Below are positions 1-5,392 of a stretch of 6,274 nt of DNA, piece by piece. The stretch is from Burkholderiales bacterium (GTDB lineage Bacteria; Pseudomonadota; Gammaproteobacteria; Burkholderiales; Burkholderiaceae_D). Position 1 is the first letter of the stretch; the number at the start of each line of letters is the position of its first letter. The stretch is from positions 1-6,274 of the forward strand of contig JAGWUK010000191.1 in assembly GCA_028868455.1 (NCBI GenBank). Direction: 5' to 3'. The notes under the pieces are model-generated. The model had not been told where the DNA came from, did no database searches, and saw only the letters and a program-made list of their open reading frames with translations. Made by a program: the position numbers and the translations under genes.

Positions 1-2
1 GA

Positions 3-134
3 ATTTTGCAAATTTCAGATTGGCACATCCATTTAAAGCCCGCTTTGCAAATCCCTGAATTTCTGCATTCTTTGGTGCCGGTTACGGCCGGTTTTCCTGA
101 TATCGGAAAGTTGCATCACCGGGTTGACGAATAA
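3..134 (+). CDS. Possible 3' end of an upstream gene, cut by the left edge
   Basis: Frame 3 is open from the left edge to a TAA at 132-134, giving about 43 residues that end in TAGFPDIGKLHHRVDE. The composition looks protein-like, with mixed hydrophobic and charged residues and no low complexity. The stop lies 31 bases before the next gene's ATG, as expected for a closely spaced upstream gene on the same strand. I do not recognise the family. An open run of this length is not rare by chance, so this could equally be non-coding leader DNA. It would make the glycosidase-like gene the second gene of an operon. Confidence 0.3.
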   Translation: MLQISDWHIHLKPALQIPEFLHSLVPVTAGFPDIGKLHHRVDE

Positions 135-165
135 TTCATGAATTCACGACAGAAAAGGAAAAACG

Positions 166-1290
166 ATGAGCACGATTTCCAATATCGCCAATGCCAGTGC
201 GCTGCTGCCATTGCAAGGCATCTGTTATGCGCCCTCCCCTTCGGACGATACGCCGCAGCCGCCGCAAAAGTATTTCGACAGCGATTTCACCAATTCCGAC
301 TTTCCACTTTTATGGGGCAACGCTAACGGCGGTCGCGGTGACATGAGCAATCTTGCCAGCAATGTCGGTGTCAATTTTGTGCATCTGTATAACTGGAGTG
401 TGCCGCCTGCGCCAGGTCAGTTACCTGGACAATATCAGCGCTCTCATCTGAGTTTTCTGGATGAATGCCATAGCAATAAAGTCAAAGTGTTTGTCCCTAT
501 TTCGAATTATTTTCTGGAGCAAATCCACCAGGGAAATAATGCAGCCGTACAAACACAAATCAGCGCAATGGTGGCGGAGATTTACAACAACACGACGACG
601 CCGCATCCTGCTGCCGGTATCTGGGGTATAGGAAATGAATACGACTTGAATGGCGGATTATTTTCAGTCAGCGACGTCACTACCGCAATCAGCATGTTGT
701 TGACGGCTGAAAAAGCCTTGAATATCCCTGCGGCCAACCTGCTGCCTATCACGTCGCCGGTATCGTTTGCCGATCCTGGTGGTCTGAATACGCCCGGCAT
801 CGTCGCCATCCAGCAATTGCAAACGGCCTTCAACAGCGCTGATCTTCAATCAACATGGAATAAGCGTTTCATTGCAACGATGAATCCGTTTAATGACGGC
901 AGCTATCTGAGCAACTATATCGATGTGACATTTCCGGCAGCATTTCCGGACCTGCCGTTCTTCTTTACAGAAATGGGCGTTCCTATCCCCGGTCCAAACG
1001 TGAACAATGAAACGCAGCAGGCGGCATTCGTATTGAGCCAGCTACAAAGCTGCCAGCCACGCAATAACTTTATGGGAACATGTGTATTCCAGTTCTTGAA
1101 CCAGACTGCTGTCAAAACCGGCACAGAAGCGACATTTGGCATCACGAAGTTTGCGACGCCAGACAACTTCACAACCGGCACCATCCCGGTCGGCTATGTG
1201 CCAGGCGGCGGCCTGACTTACAACGTCGATGTATTGACGCAAAAGCCTTCTTACCAAAGCGTGCAGTCGGTATATAAACCGGCCAGCTAA
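166..1290 (+). CDS. GH-A-clan TIM-barrel glycoside hydrolase / transglycosidase-like protein
   Basis: A 374-residue protein that looks like a retaining glycosidase of the (beta/alpha)8 clan GH-A, distantly like the GH17 and GH72 beta-1,3-glucan enzymes. An N-terminal first strand reads LQGICYAPSPSD (17-28). A second strand region reads GVNFVHLYNW (68-77), and KVKVFVPISNYF (105-116) follows. GIWGIGNEYD (151-160) gives the Asn157-Glu158 pair expected of the beta-4 acid/base. LPFFFTEMGV (263-272) places Glu269 as the beta-7 nucleophile. The ATG at 166 is preceded by AAGGA at 155-159 with six bases of spacing. No signal peptide or membrane segment is visible, although glucan-active relatives are normally exported. 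Substrate is unknown; activity on beta-glucans is a guess from the fold. The fold call is fairly sure, the exact family is not. Confidence 0.75.
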   Translation: MSTISNIANASALLPLQGICYAPSPSDDTPQPPQKYFDSDFTNSDFPLLWGNANGGRGDMSNLASNVGVNFVHLYNWSVPPAPGQLPGQYQRSHLSFLDECHSNKVKVFVPISNYFLEQIHQGNNAAVQTQISAMVAEIYNNTTTPHPAAGIWGIGNEYDLNGGLFSVSDVTTAISMLLTAEKALNIPAANLLPITSPVSFADPGGLNTPGIVAIQQLQTAFNSADLQSTWNKRFIATMNPFNDGSYLSNYIDVTFPAAFPDLPFFFTEMGVPIPGPNVNNETQQAAFVLSQLQSCQPRNNFMGTCVFQFLNQTAVKTGTEATFGITKFATPDNFTTGTIPVGYVPGGGLTYNVDVLTQKPSYQSVQSVYKPAS

Positions 1291-1310
1291 ATTTCCGCGG
1301 TTAGAAACGA

Positions 1311-1331
1311 GGGGGCTGCTAACTTGCCCCC
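1311..1331 (+). terminator. Hairpin downstream of the glycosidase-like gene
   Basis: GGGGGC at 1311-1316 pairs perfectly with GCCCCC at 1326-1331 around a nine-base loop, 20 bases after the stop codon. The all-G/C stem fits a transcription end point, but no T run follows, so it is not a standard intrinsic terminator. It may instead protect the 3' end or assist Rho-dependent termination. Confidence 0.4.
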
Positions 1332-1459
1332 AATCCGGTAAGAACTGACTTCATCGCTGTCCTTGCCGGAAGAATTTTTGGTACACGTGAACGTTGTTGC
1401 CGAGAGGTAAATCGGTGCGACAGTTTGTTTCTTCTGCATCAACGAATAGGTCTTTTTAC

Positions 1460-1509
1460 TGCCTGTTTTTCATTTATTTTGCCTGTTCGGCCAATCAAAG
1501 ATTGCCTGT
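1460..1509 (+). repeat. Three TGCCTGT direct repeats upstream of the chalcone-isomerase-like gene
   Basis: TGCCTGT occurs at 1460-1466, 1480-1486 and 1503-1509, with start-to-start spacing of 20 and 23 bases, close to two helical turns. A shorter GCCTGT appears at 1581-1586 near the ribosome binding site. Between the second and third copies, CAATC (1492-1496) and GATTG (1500-1504) form a perfect dyad with a three-base centre. The arrangement resembles binding sites on one face of the helix for a regulator, but no factor can be named. Confidence 0.45.
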
Positions 1510-1589
1510 ATTGCGTTTTCGCTTTAACCTAAATCACATAAAAATAACACGATCGTTCTATTTTTAATGCAATTTATCCAGCCTGTGTC

Positions 1590-1595
1590 AGGAGA
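1590..1595 (+). promoter_or_regulatory. Ribosome binding site that fixes the start of the chalcone-isomerase-like gene
   Basis: AGGAGA lies five to six bases before the ATG at 1600. The alternative in-frame ATG at 1567 has no such site and would add eleven residues ahead of the signal peptide, so 1600 is the better start. Confidence 0.8.
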
Positions 1596-1599
1596 CAAC

Positions 1600-2211
1600 A
1601 TGTATTTTCCCTTCCGCATTCCTCGCCAATTCTTGCTCATTTTGTTCAGTGCACTGTTGTACGCCAGCTCTGCCAGCGCAGTTGAAATGGCGGGCGTCAA
1701 AATTGACGACAGCATGCATGTCGCAAATCAAACGCTCAAGCTCAACGGTACCGGCATCCGTTACAAGATTTTCTTTAAGGTCTATGTCGCGTCTTTGTAC
1801 TTACCGGACAACCGGACGACAACACCGGAAGTCCTGGCCCTTCCCGGTGCCAAACGCCTGAATCTGGTGGTATTACGTGACCTTGGCAGTGAAGAACTCG
1901 GTCAACGCTTTATCGACGGCATCAAAAAGAATCTGGATATGGCCGAACGCGCACGTCTGGTCGATTCCATGCTGGCATTCGGGCAGATGTTTGCCCAGAT
2001 TCCCGATCTGAAAAAAGGCGATTCACTCAACGTCGACTGGGTGCCAGGGATCGGCGCTGTTGGCCAGTACAATGGCAAACCCCTGGGCGGAGCGATTAAG
2101 GACCTGAACTTCTACAACGCCTTGCTGAAAATCTGGATAGGCGATCATGCTGTGGATGAAAAACTGAAACAGGCTTTATTGAGCGGCAAGGCACCAGCGA
2201 CTGCCAACTGA
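1600..2211 (+). CDS. Exported chalcone-isomerase-like domain protein
   Basis: A 203-residue exported protein of the bacterial chalcone-isomerase-like family (Pfam Chalcone_3 type). Residues 1-27 form a Sec signal peptide: a basic start, a hydrophobic core (FLLILFSALL, 11-20) and a likely cut after ASA at 27. The mature protein carries the family signature LNGTGIRYKIFFKVYVASLY (48-67), with Arg54 where the plant enzyme fold has its conserved arginine. The C-terminal part, including DSLNVDWVPGIGAV (141-154) and the GKPLGGAIKDLNFYNALLKI stretch (159-178), is also family-typical. Length is normal. Bacterial members lack known chalcone substrates and are not proven isomerases; fatty-acid or other ligand binding in the periplasm is a possibility only. 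The gene stands alone, with a hairpin 27 bases after its stop. Confidence 0.9.
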   Translation: MYFPFRIPRQFLLILFSALLYASSASAVEMAGVKIDDSMHVANQTLKLNGTGIRYKIFFKVYVASLYLPDNRTTTPEVLALPGAKRLNLVVLRDLGSEELGQRFIDGIKKNLDMAERARLVDSMLAFGQMFAQIPDLKKGDSLNVDWVPGIGAVGQYNGKPLGGAIKDLNFYNALLKIWIGDHAVDEKLKQALLSGKAPATAN

Positions 2212-2237
2212 CTTGCGTCCTCACAGGGCATTCGACC

Positions 2238-2270
2238 AGCAGCAGCGCGTAAAAATCAGGCGCTGCTGCT
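2238..2270. terminator. 11-bp perfect hairpin between convergent genes
   Basis: AGCAGCAGCGC at 2238-2248 is the exact reverse complement of GCGCTGCTGCT at 2260-2270, with an 11-base loop. It sits between the stop of the chalcone-isomerase-like gene (2211) and the stop of the alpha/beta hydrolase (2290), so it can serve both strands. Neither side has a U tract, so efficiency as an intrinsic terminator is uncertain. Confidence 0.6.
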
Positions 2271-2289
2271 AATCCGGCTGTTCTTGCCA

Positions 2290-3264
2290 TCAAGCCGCAG
2301 CCGTCTCTCCGTCCATCAAATGCTGGCGGAACCAGTTCAAGGCGACCGCTGAGACTTGCTCAAAATAATTGGTGTACACGTCGAAGTGCCCTGCCTGCGC
2401 AAGAAACTGCAGGGATTTCGGTTCCAGCGCCGCATTGTAGGCACGCAGAGCCAGATCGGTCGGCGTCACCGTATCACGACCACCTATCTGCATGAGCAAA
2501 GGTGTTGGACTGATATAGGCAATATAGTCGCCAGGGTTATAAGCCCGAGCAAATTCGACCGACCGCAAGGTGATCAATGGCTGCTCTGCCGGTGCAAGCC
2601 GATATGCATTCCGATACCAGGCTTGCGCGTCCTGACTCTGATACAGCGCACCGGTACCTGGCGCCCCCATCAGCGGGATCATGGCCGGATCGGCCCCACC
2701 GGCCCGTTGCTGTCGGTCTTCAGCAAAACGATCAAGCAAAATCGATTCCGCTTCGCCATACGCACGGCGGAAAGCAGTTTGCGTACCGCTAATGGTTGGC
2801 ACCTGCACGACGACGCATTGAACACGTCTGTCGGTCGCTGCTACGACCATCGCATGACCACCGCTGTAGCTACTTCCCCAGACGCCAATGCGATGTGCAT
2901 CAACACCAGGCAAGCTGGCCAGATAGGTCACTGCATGGCGCATATCCTCGACCTGCTGCCACGGATTGATTTCATGCCGGGGTTCGCCCTGGCTGTCGCC
3001 AAAATTGCGATGGTCGTATAACAATACGGCAAATCCTGCCTCTGCAAAATAGCTGGCATACGCATCGACAAACATCTCCTTAGTCGTTCCGTATCCACCG
3101 CTCATGACGATGGCAGGCATGCGCTGTACTGCATCATTCGCCAGCACCGAGCGATACAGCCATCCACGCAAAAGGACGCCATCGGCGTCAAACTCCACGT
3201 TCTGCTTATTCGTTCCGGCTTTTGCCATTAGCCGCGTTGCGCTCATATTTTCTTGCTTAGTCAT
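2290..3264 (-). CDS. Alpha/beta hydrolase (S15 / YcjY-like)
   Basis: A 324-residue serine hydrolase of the alpha/beta fold, related to the peptidase-S15 and dienelactone-hydrolase-like group (YcjY-type). With the chosen start, the nucleophile elbow is GSSYSGG (130-136), matching GxSYxG with Ser132 as nucleophile. Asp264 in GGRDTVTP and His293 in AGHFDVY complete the triad. The oxyanion-side strand reads PAIVMSGGYGTTKE (50-63), and LLYDHRNFGDS (81-91) is the usual following strand. The frame extends upstream to 3294, but GAGGAG ideally precedes the ATG at 3264, so that start is preferred. No signal peptide; probably cytoplasmic. Substrate unknown: esterase, thioesterase or peptidase activity are all possible. 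It lies 146 bases behind the AraC-family regulator on the same strand and is its obvious candidate target. Confidence 0.88.
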   Translation of the reverse strand: MTKQENMSATRLMAKAGTNKQNVEFDADGVLLRGWLYRSVLANDAVQRMPAIVMSGGYGTTKEMFVDAYASYFAEAGFAVLLYDHRNFGDSQGEPRHEINPWQQVEDMRHAVTYLASLPGVDAHRIGVWGSSYSGGHAMVVAATDRRVQCVVVQVPTISGTQTAFRRAYGEAESILLDRFAEDRQQRAGGADPAMIPLMGAPGTGALYQSQDAQAWYRNAYRLAPAEQPLITLRSVEFARAYNPGDYIAYISPTPLLMQIGGRDTVTPTDLALRAYNAALEPKSLQFLAQAGHFDVYTNYFEQVSAVALNWFRQHLMDGETAAA

Positions 3265-3271
3265 CCACATA

Positions 3272-3277
3272 CTCCTC
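3272..3277 (-). promoter_or_regulatory. Ribosome binding site that decides the hydrolase start
   Basis: The minus strand reads GAGGAG here. It is seven bases from the ATG at 3264, the usual distance. It is only one base from an in-frame ATG at 3270 and lies inside the longer reading frame that begins at 3294. This favours 3264. Confidence 0.75.
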
Positions 3278-3387
3278 AGTAAAAGCACCAGCATTGCTTA
3301 CAGAATGCCGGTAATTGACTGAGAGAAGCATAGCGAACGACCGCATCTCGTCGCTACGCGCGACAAGACAAACACTGCGTCTAACCG

Positions 3388-3412
3388 GACAAAATGTCAG
3401 ACAATCAATGTC
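3388..3412. promoter_or_regulatory. Tandem GACA/TGTC dyads upstream of the hydrolase (possible operator)
   Basis: Two inverted repeats stand side by side: GACA-AAA-TGTC at 3388-3398 and GACA-ATCAA-TGTC at 3400-3412, centred about 13 bases apart. The second overlaps the regulator's stop codon. Further GACA copies occur at 3362-3365 and 3367-3370. On the minus strand the outer half-site forms a perfect TTGACA at 3414-3409, but no good -10 follows at 16-18 bases, so a promoter is not established. Position ahead of the hydrolase makes this a plausible binding region for the adjacent AraC-family protein. Confidence 0.4.
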
Positions 3413-4193
3413 AAAGCGTGGCGAGATATTCGCTGGGCACCTGCCCCATTAAAAGTTTGAATACGCGGGTAAAAGCGCCTGGCGTTTCGTAGCCACATTC
3501 CAATGCCAGGCGTGTTACGGGTTCACCTGCGGCCAGTCTTGGCAAGGCCGACAAGATACGAACTTGCTGACGCCAGACGATGAAGCTGACACCAAATTCT
3601 CTTTGAAACAAGCGCGCCAACGTGCGGCTGGAAGCTCCGCACACTTGCGCCCACTCTTCCAGGTTGCGCCGATCGGCTGGATTAGCCAGTATCGCTTCAC
3701 ACACGTATTGCAAGCGGCTATCCCTTGCTGTCAACAGGCAGGGTCCGAACGCGTCGCCGGACTGCTGTATCTCATTCAGGAGCAACTGCAAAATGCTGGC
3801 TTCATGACTGTTCTCAGCATACTCAAGTGGAATTTCGGCCGCACGTGCAATTAGTTCACGCAATAATGGAGATACCCGTATAACCCGCAACTCGGATTGC
3901 CAGTCGGGCGGCAGCAGAGTTTGCTGCACATACAGTGTCTGCAGATGCACGTCACCTTGCGCCAGCATGGTATGCGCGACGCCGGAAGGCATCCATAAGG
4001 CATGCTGGGGCGGGATCAGCCACAGTGCGGCTTCAGTAGAAATATGCATTAAGCCGGTACGCGCATAAATGCATTGTGCTCTGGCATGATGGTGTAAGCC
4101 TATCCGCGTCCCATCGGCAAACATTTTTTGCATCACGCCCAGTGGACGTTGTGCATGCTGATAATCATCTGGATTGGTACTTTTTGGACGCAT
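3411..4193 (-). CDS. AraC-family transcriptional regulator with cupin sensor domain (NimR-like)
   Basis: A 260-residue regulator. The N-terminal half is a cupin-type sensor: the HHHARAQ stretch (34-40), IPPQHALWMPSGVAH (60-74) and TLYVQ (86-90) match the pattern of NimR/YeaM-type regulators. The C-terminal AraC DNA-binding domain has two helix-turn-helices. The first is around 177-199 (LEEWAQVCGASSRTLARLFQ). The second is around 225-246 (VTRLALECGYETPGAFTRVF), followed by the characteristic GQVPSEY (250-256). Length is typical of the family. The ATG at 4193 has only a weak GAG upstream and lies 17 bases after a strong hairpin, so translation may be modest or controlled. NimR homologues often control a neighbouring efflux gene; here the neighbour is a hydrolase. 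The inducer is unknown. Confidence 0.92.
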   Translation of the reverse strand: MRPKSTNPDDYQHAQRPLGVMQKMFADGTRIGLHHHARAQCIYARTGLMHISTEAALWLIPPQHALWMPSGVAHTMLAQGDVHLQTLYVQQTLLPPDWQSELRVIRVSPLLRELIARAAEIPLEYAENSHEASILQLLLNEIQQSGDAFGPCLLTARDSRLQYVCEAILANPADRRNLEEWAQVCGASSRTLARLFQREFGVSFIVWRQQVRILSALPRLAAGEPVTRLALECGYETPGAFTRVFKLLMGQVPSEYLATL

Positions 4194-4210
4194 GAAACTC
4201 GGCTGGTTAC

Positions 4211-4237
4211 GGCAAGGAAACGCCAGTTTACCTTGCC
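4211..4237 (-). promoter_or_regulatory. Hairpin / dyad in the leader of the AraC-family gene
   Basis: GGCAAGG (4211-4217) and CCTTGCC (4231-4237) are perfect inverted repeats, and the inner AAAC (4218-4221) pairs with GTTT (4226-4229). Only one base is unpaired in the stem and a four-base loop remains. On the minus strand this ends 17 bases before the regulator's ATG. It could be an operator for autoregulation or an RNA hairpin shaping translation; a terminator for the upstream gene is less likely because another hairpin lies closer to that stop. Confidence 0.5.
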
Positions 4238-4307
4238 TCTGCGATTGAGATCGGCAGCGCGAACCGATATTGCACCGGTATTTATTGCGCTGTTGCGTTC
4301 AACACCA

Positions 4308-4332
4308 GAAACCGGCAGGTGATGCCAGTTTC
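4308..4332 (-). terminator. Terminator-like hairpin after the carbonic anhydrase gene
   Basis: GAAACCGGCA (4308-4317) and TGCCAGTTTC (4323-4332) form ten-base arms around a five-base loop. On the plus strand one pair is a C/A mismatch, but in the minus-strand transcript it becomes a G-U wobble, so the stem is complete only in that direction. It begins 23 bases after the carbonic anhydrase stop and is followed by the moderately U-containing UGGUGUUG. This supports leftward termination between the carbonic anhydrase and the regulator. Confidence 0.6.
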
Positions 4333-4355
4333 CGGCACATTGACATCCGCAGAAT

Positions 4356-5123
4356 TTACGGACTTTCTTGCAAAGTACGGCCATTCAATGGCTGTACCGG
4401 ACGGGCATTCATTGGATACAGTTTTTTAAATTTGGCCAATTGTGCACGCGACAATTCGACTGGCTGCTTCAACACGCGCCACACGACCCCTTCGGTACAT
4501 GGCGGTGTGGTCAACGAGCCGTTAAATGCATAATAAGTTTGCTTGGCTGGTAACAAATCGGCGGGATTAAAGCCATCAGGCAATTCAATTTTTTCGTCTT
4601 TGTTCATAGGCATATGCGCAAAGACTTTGGCAATCGCAGGATTGGTTTTACCGAGTTTGAATAGTACGGCAACAACTGCAAGTTTACCTTCTGCGTTTTT
4701 ATGCACCATGTGTGCCACCATTGAGTAGGCCTTGCCGCGAATTTTTTCTTCGCTCGGCGTATGGAAATGGAACTGCACAATTTGGTAAGTACCAGTATCC
4801 AACTTCAAATTACCACCGGTTTCCAGATTAACTTGTATCGTGTGACCGTTGTTCACCACGTTGGCAGATCCGGCAGTGTATTCAAATTCCAATGCGGGTA
4901 AATCTGCATGGACGGCTCCGCGTATATCAATTGGTGATTGTTCCTTACCTATGCCGCAAGTCGCAAAATCTGATTCCAGCGCAGCCCAATTTTTGGGTTT
5001 TCCGTCGCCCTTATAACTCCAATGAGGGCGATGACTGTTGGCATTCGCAGCGGGCATGTCGGAAGCGAATGCAGAGGACGACAACAAGACGGCGAGTAAG
5101 CTTAGTGAAAATAAATTTTTCAT
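4356..5123 (-). CDS. cah: Alpha-type carbonic anhydrase, exported
   Basis: A 255-residue periplasmic zinc enzyme that interconverts CO2 and bicarbonate. Residues 1-20 are a signal peptide (MKNLFSLSLLAVLLSSSAFA) with a likely cut after AFA. The zinc ligands are His119 and His121 in QFHFH and His138 in AHMVH. Family hallmarks include HWSYKGDGKPKNWAAL (34-49), QSPIDI (62-67), NNGHTIQV (91-98, proton-shuttle-position His94), LTTPPCTEGVVW (204-215) and the terminal RPVQPLNGR (241-249). Cys56 and Cys209 match the disulfide pair of the Neisseria enzyme. Glu125 in PSE fits the conserved gatekeeper glutamate, but the residue two before His138, usually Glu, is Val136. The ATG at 5123 has AAGGA nine bases upstream; the in-frame TTG at 5132 abuts that site and is rejected. 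Likely role is CO2/bicarbonate supply or pH control in the periplasm. Confidence 0.95.
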   Translation of the reverse strand: MKNLFSLSLLAVLLSSSAFASDMPAANANSHRPHWSYKGDGKPKNWAALESDFATCGIGKEQSPIDIRGAVHADLPALEFEYTAGSANVVNNGHTIQVNLETGGNLKLDTGTYQIVQFHFHTPSEEKIRGKAYSMVAHMVHKNAEGKLAVVAVLFKLGKTNPAIAKVFAHMPMNKDEKIELPDGFNPADLLPAKQTYYAFNGSLTTPPCTEGVVWRVLKQPVELSRAQLAKFKKLYPMNARPVQPLNGRTLQESP

Positions 5124-5201
5124 GGTCAGCAATCCTTTTCGTGATATTTCGTTTAAATAAGCAACTTAACCAGATGTACTCATGCTTTCCATATATCCTC
5201 A

Positions 5202-5216
5202 TTTTTCCAGGAAAAA
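5202..5216. repeat. Perfect palindrome TTTTTCC-A-GGAAAAA
   Basis: Seven-base arms (5202-5208 and 5210-5216) surround a single A. The spacing is too tight for an RNA hairpin, so a DNA-binding site is the better interpretation. It lies 79 bases upstream of the carbonic anhydrase start. Confidence 0.4.
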
Positions 5217-5229
5217 GATAGATTTCAGG

Positions 5230-5261
5230 ATTGACGCTTTAAAGGGACAATGTGCGTCAAT
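5230..5261. promoter_or_regulatory. Operator-like inverted repeat ATTGACGC-N16-GCGTCAAT
   Basis: Perfect eight-base arms at 5230-5237 and 5254-5261 are separated by 16 bases, giving half-site centres 24 bases apart. The spacing suits a dimeric regulator contacting nearby faces of the helix. TTGACG resembles a -35 box on either strand, but no -10 follows at the proper distance, so I prefer an operator. Confidence 0.45.
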
Positions 5262-5282
5262 TCAGATTCTAGCAACGCATTG

Positions 5283-5306
5283 GCAAAAATGAAATTATAT
5301 TTTTGC
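5283..5306. repeat. AT-rich inverted repeat GCAAAAAT-N8-ATTTTTGC
   Basis: Perfect eight-base arms at 5283-5290 and 5299-5306 flank an eight-base centre. The AT-rich stem would be a weak RNA hairpin. It overlaps a consensus TATAAT on the minus strand (5299-5294), so binding here could block or open a promoter for the carbonic anhydrase. Confidence 0.4.
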
Positions 5307-5323
5307 TGTCTGCGGAATCAGAA
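5294..5323 (-). promoter_or_regulatory. Candidate promoter for the carbonic anhydrase gene
   Basis: The minus strand has an exact TATAAT at 5299-5294 with a weak TTCTGA at 5323-5318, 18 bases upstream. Transcription would leave a leader of about 165 bases. The -35 is poor, so an activator would be expected; a chance TATAAT in AT-rich DNA is the alternative. Confidence 0.3.
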
Positions 5324-5373
5324 ATAACCATCAACGATGAAAAAAAACGCTTACACAGGCAGGGTAACTATGG

Positions 5374-5392
5374 GCAATGCGCGTAGCATTGC
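5374..5392 (+). promoter_or_regulatory. Hairpin GCAATGC-N5-GCATTGC in the leader of the small exported protein
   Basis: Seven-base perfect arms (5374-5380 and 5386-5392) enclose GCGTA, ending 31 bases before the ATG at 5424. It may form an RNA hairpin in the leader or act as a DNA operator. No T tract follows, so it is not a terminator. Confidence 0.4.

Larger units (their letters stand above)
1291..1599. other. Intergenic region before the chalcone-isomerase-like gene
   Basis: This 309-base gap holds no convincing gene. Its left end carries the GGGGGC/GCCCCC hairpin. The right half is AT-rich and carries three TGCCTGT direct repeats, a small CAATC/GATTG dyad and a weak promoter candidate: TTGCCT at 1502-1507 and TAACCT at 1525-1530, with 17-base spacing. 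The stretch between about 1340 and 1450 shows nothing I can name. Confidence 0.6.

Noticed and set aside
138..326. Plus-strand ATG frame overlapping the start of the glycosidase-like gene
   Set aside because: It overlaps the real gene in another frame, has a biased Arg/Ala-rich translation and no ribosome site.
1567..1599. Upstream in-frame ATG extending the chalcone-isomerase-like protein by eleven residues
   Set aside because: There is no ribosome site at 1567, while AGGAGA sits at the right distance from 1600; the extension would also precede a good signal peptide.
2356..3021. Long plus-strand open frame of 221 residues
   Set aside because: It lies wholly antisense to the alpha/beta hydrolase, which has a readable catalytic triad. 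The antisense protein has no recognisable motif or ribosome site and looks like a by-product of the hydrolase codon usage.
3265..3294. Ten-residue N-terminal extension of the hydrolase
   Set aside because: The strong GAGGAG lies inside this extension and is properly spaced for the ATG at 3264.
3409..3414. Perfect minus-strand TTGACA as a -35 box for the hydrolase
   Set aside because: No acceptable -10 is found 16-18 bases downstream; the sequence is better explained as part of the GACA/TGTC dyads.
5011..5221. Open frames on both strands across the carbonic anhydrase start
   Set aside because: They overlap the signal peptide region of the carbonic anhydrase or the intergenic DNA and show no domain, signal or ribosome site.
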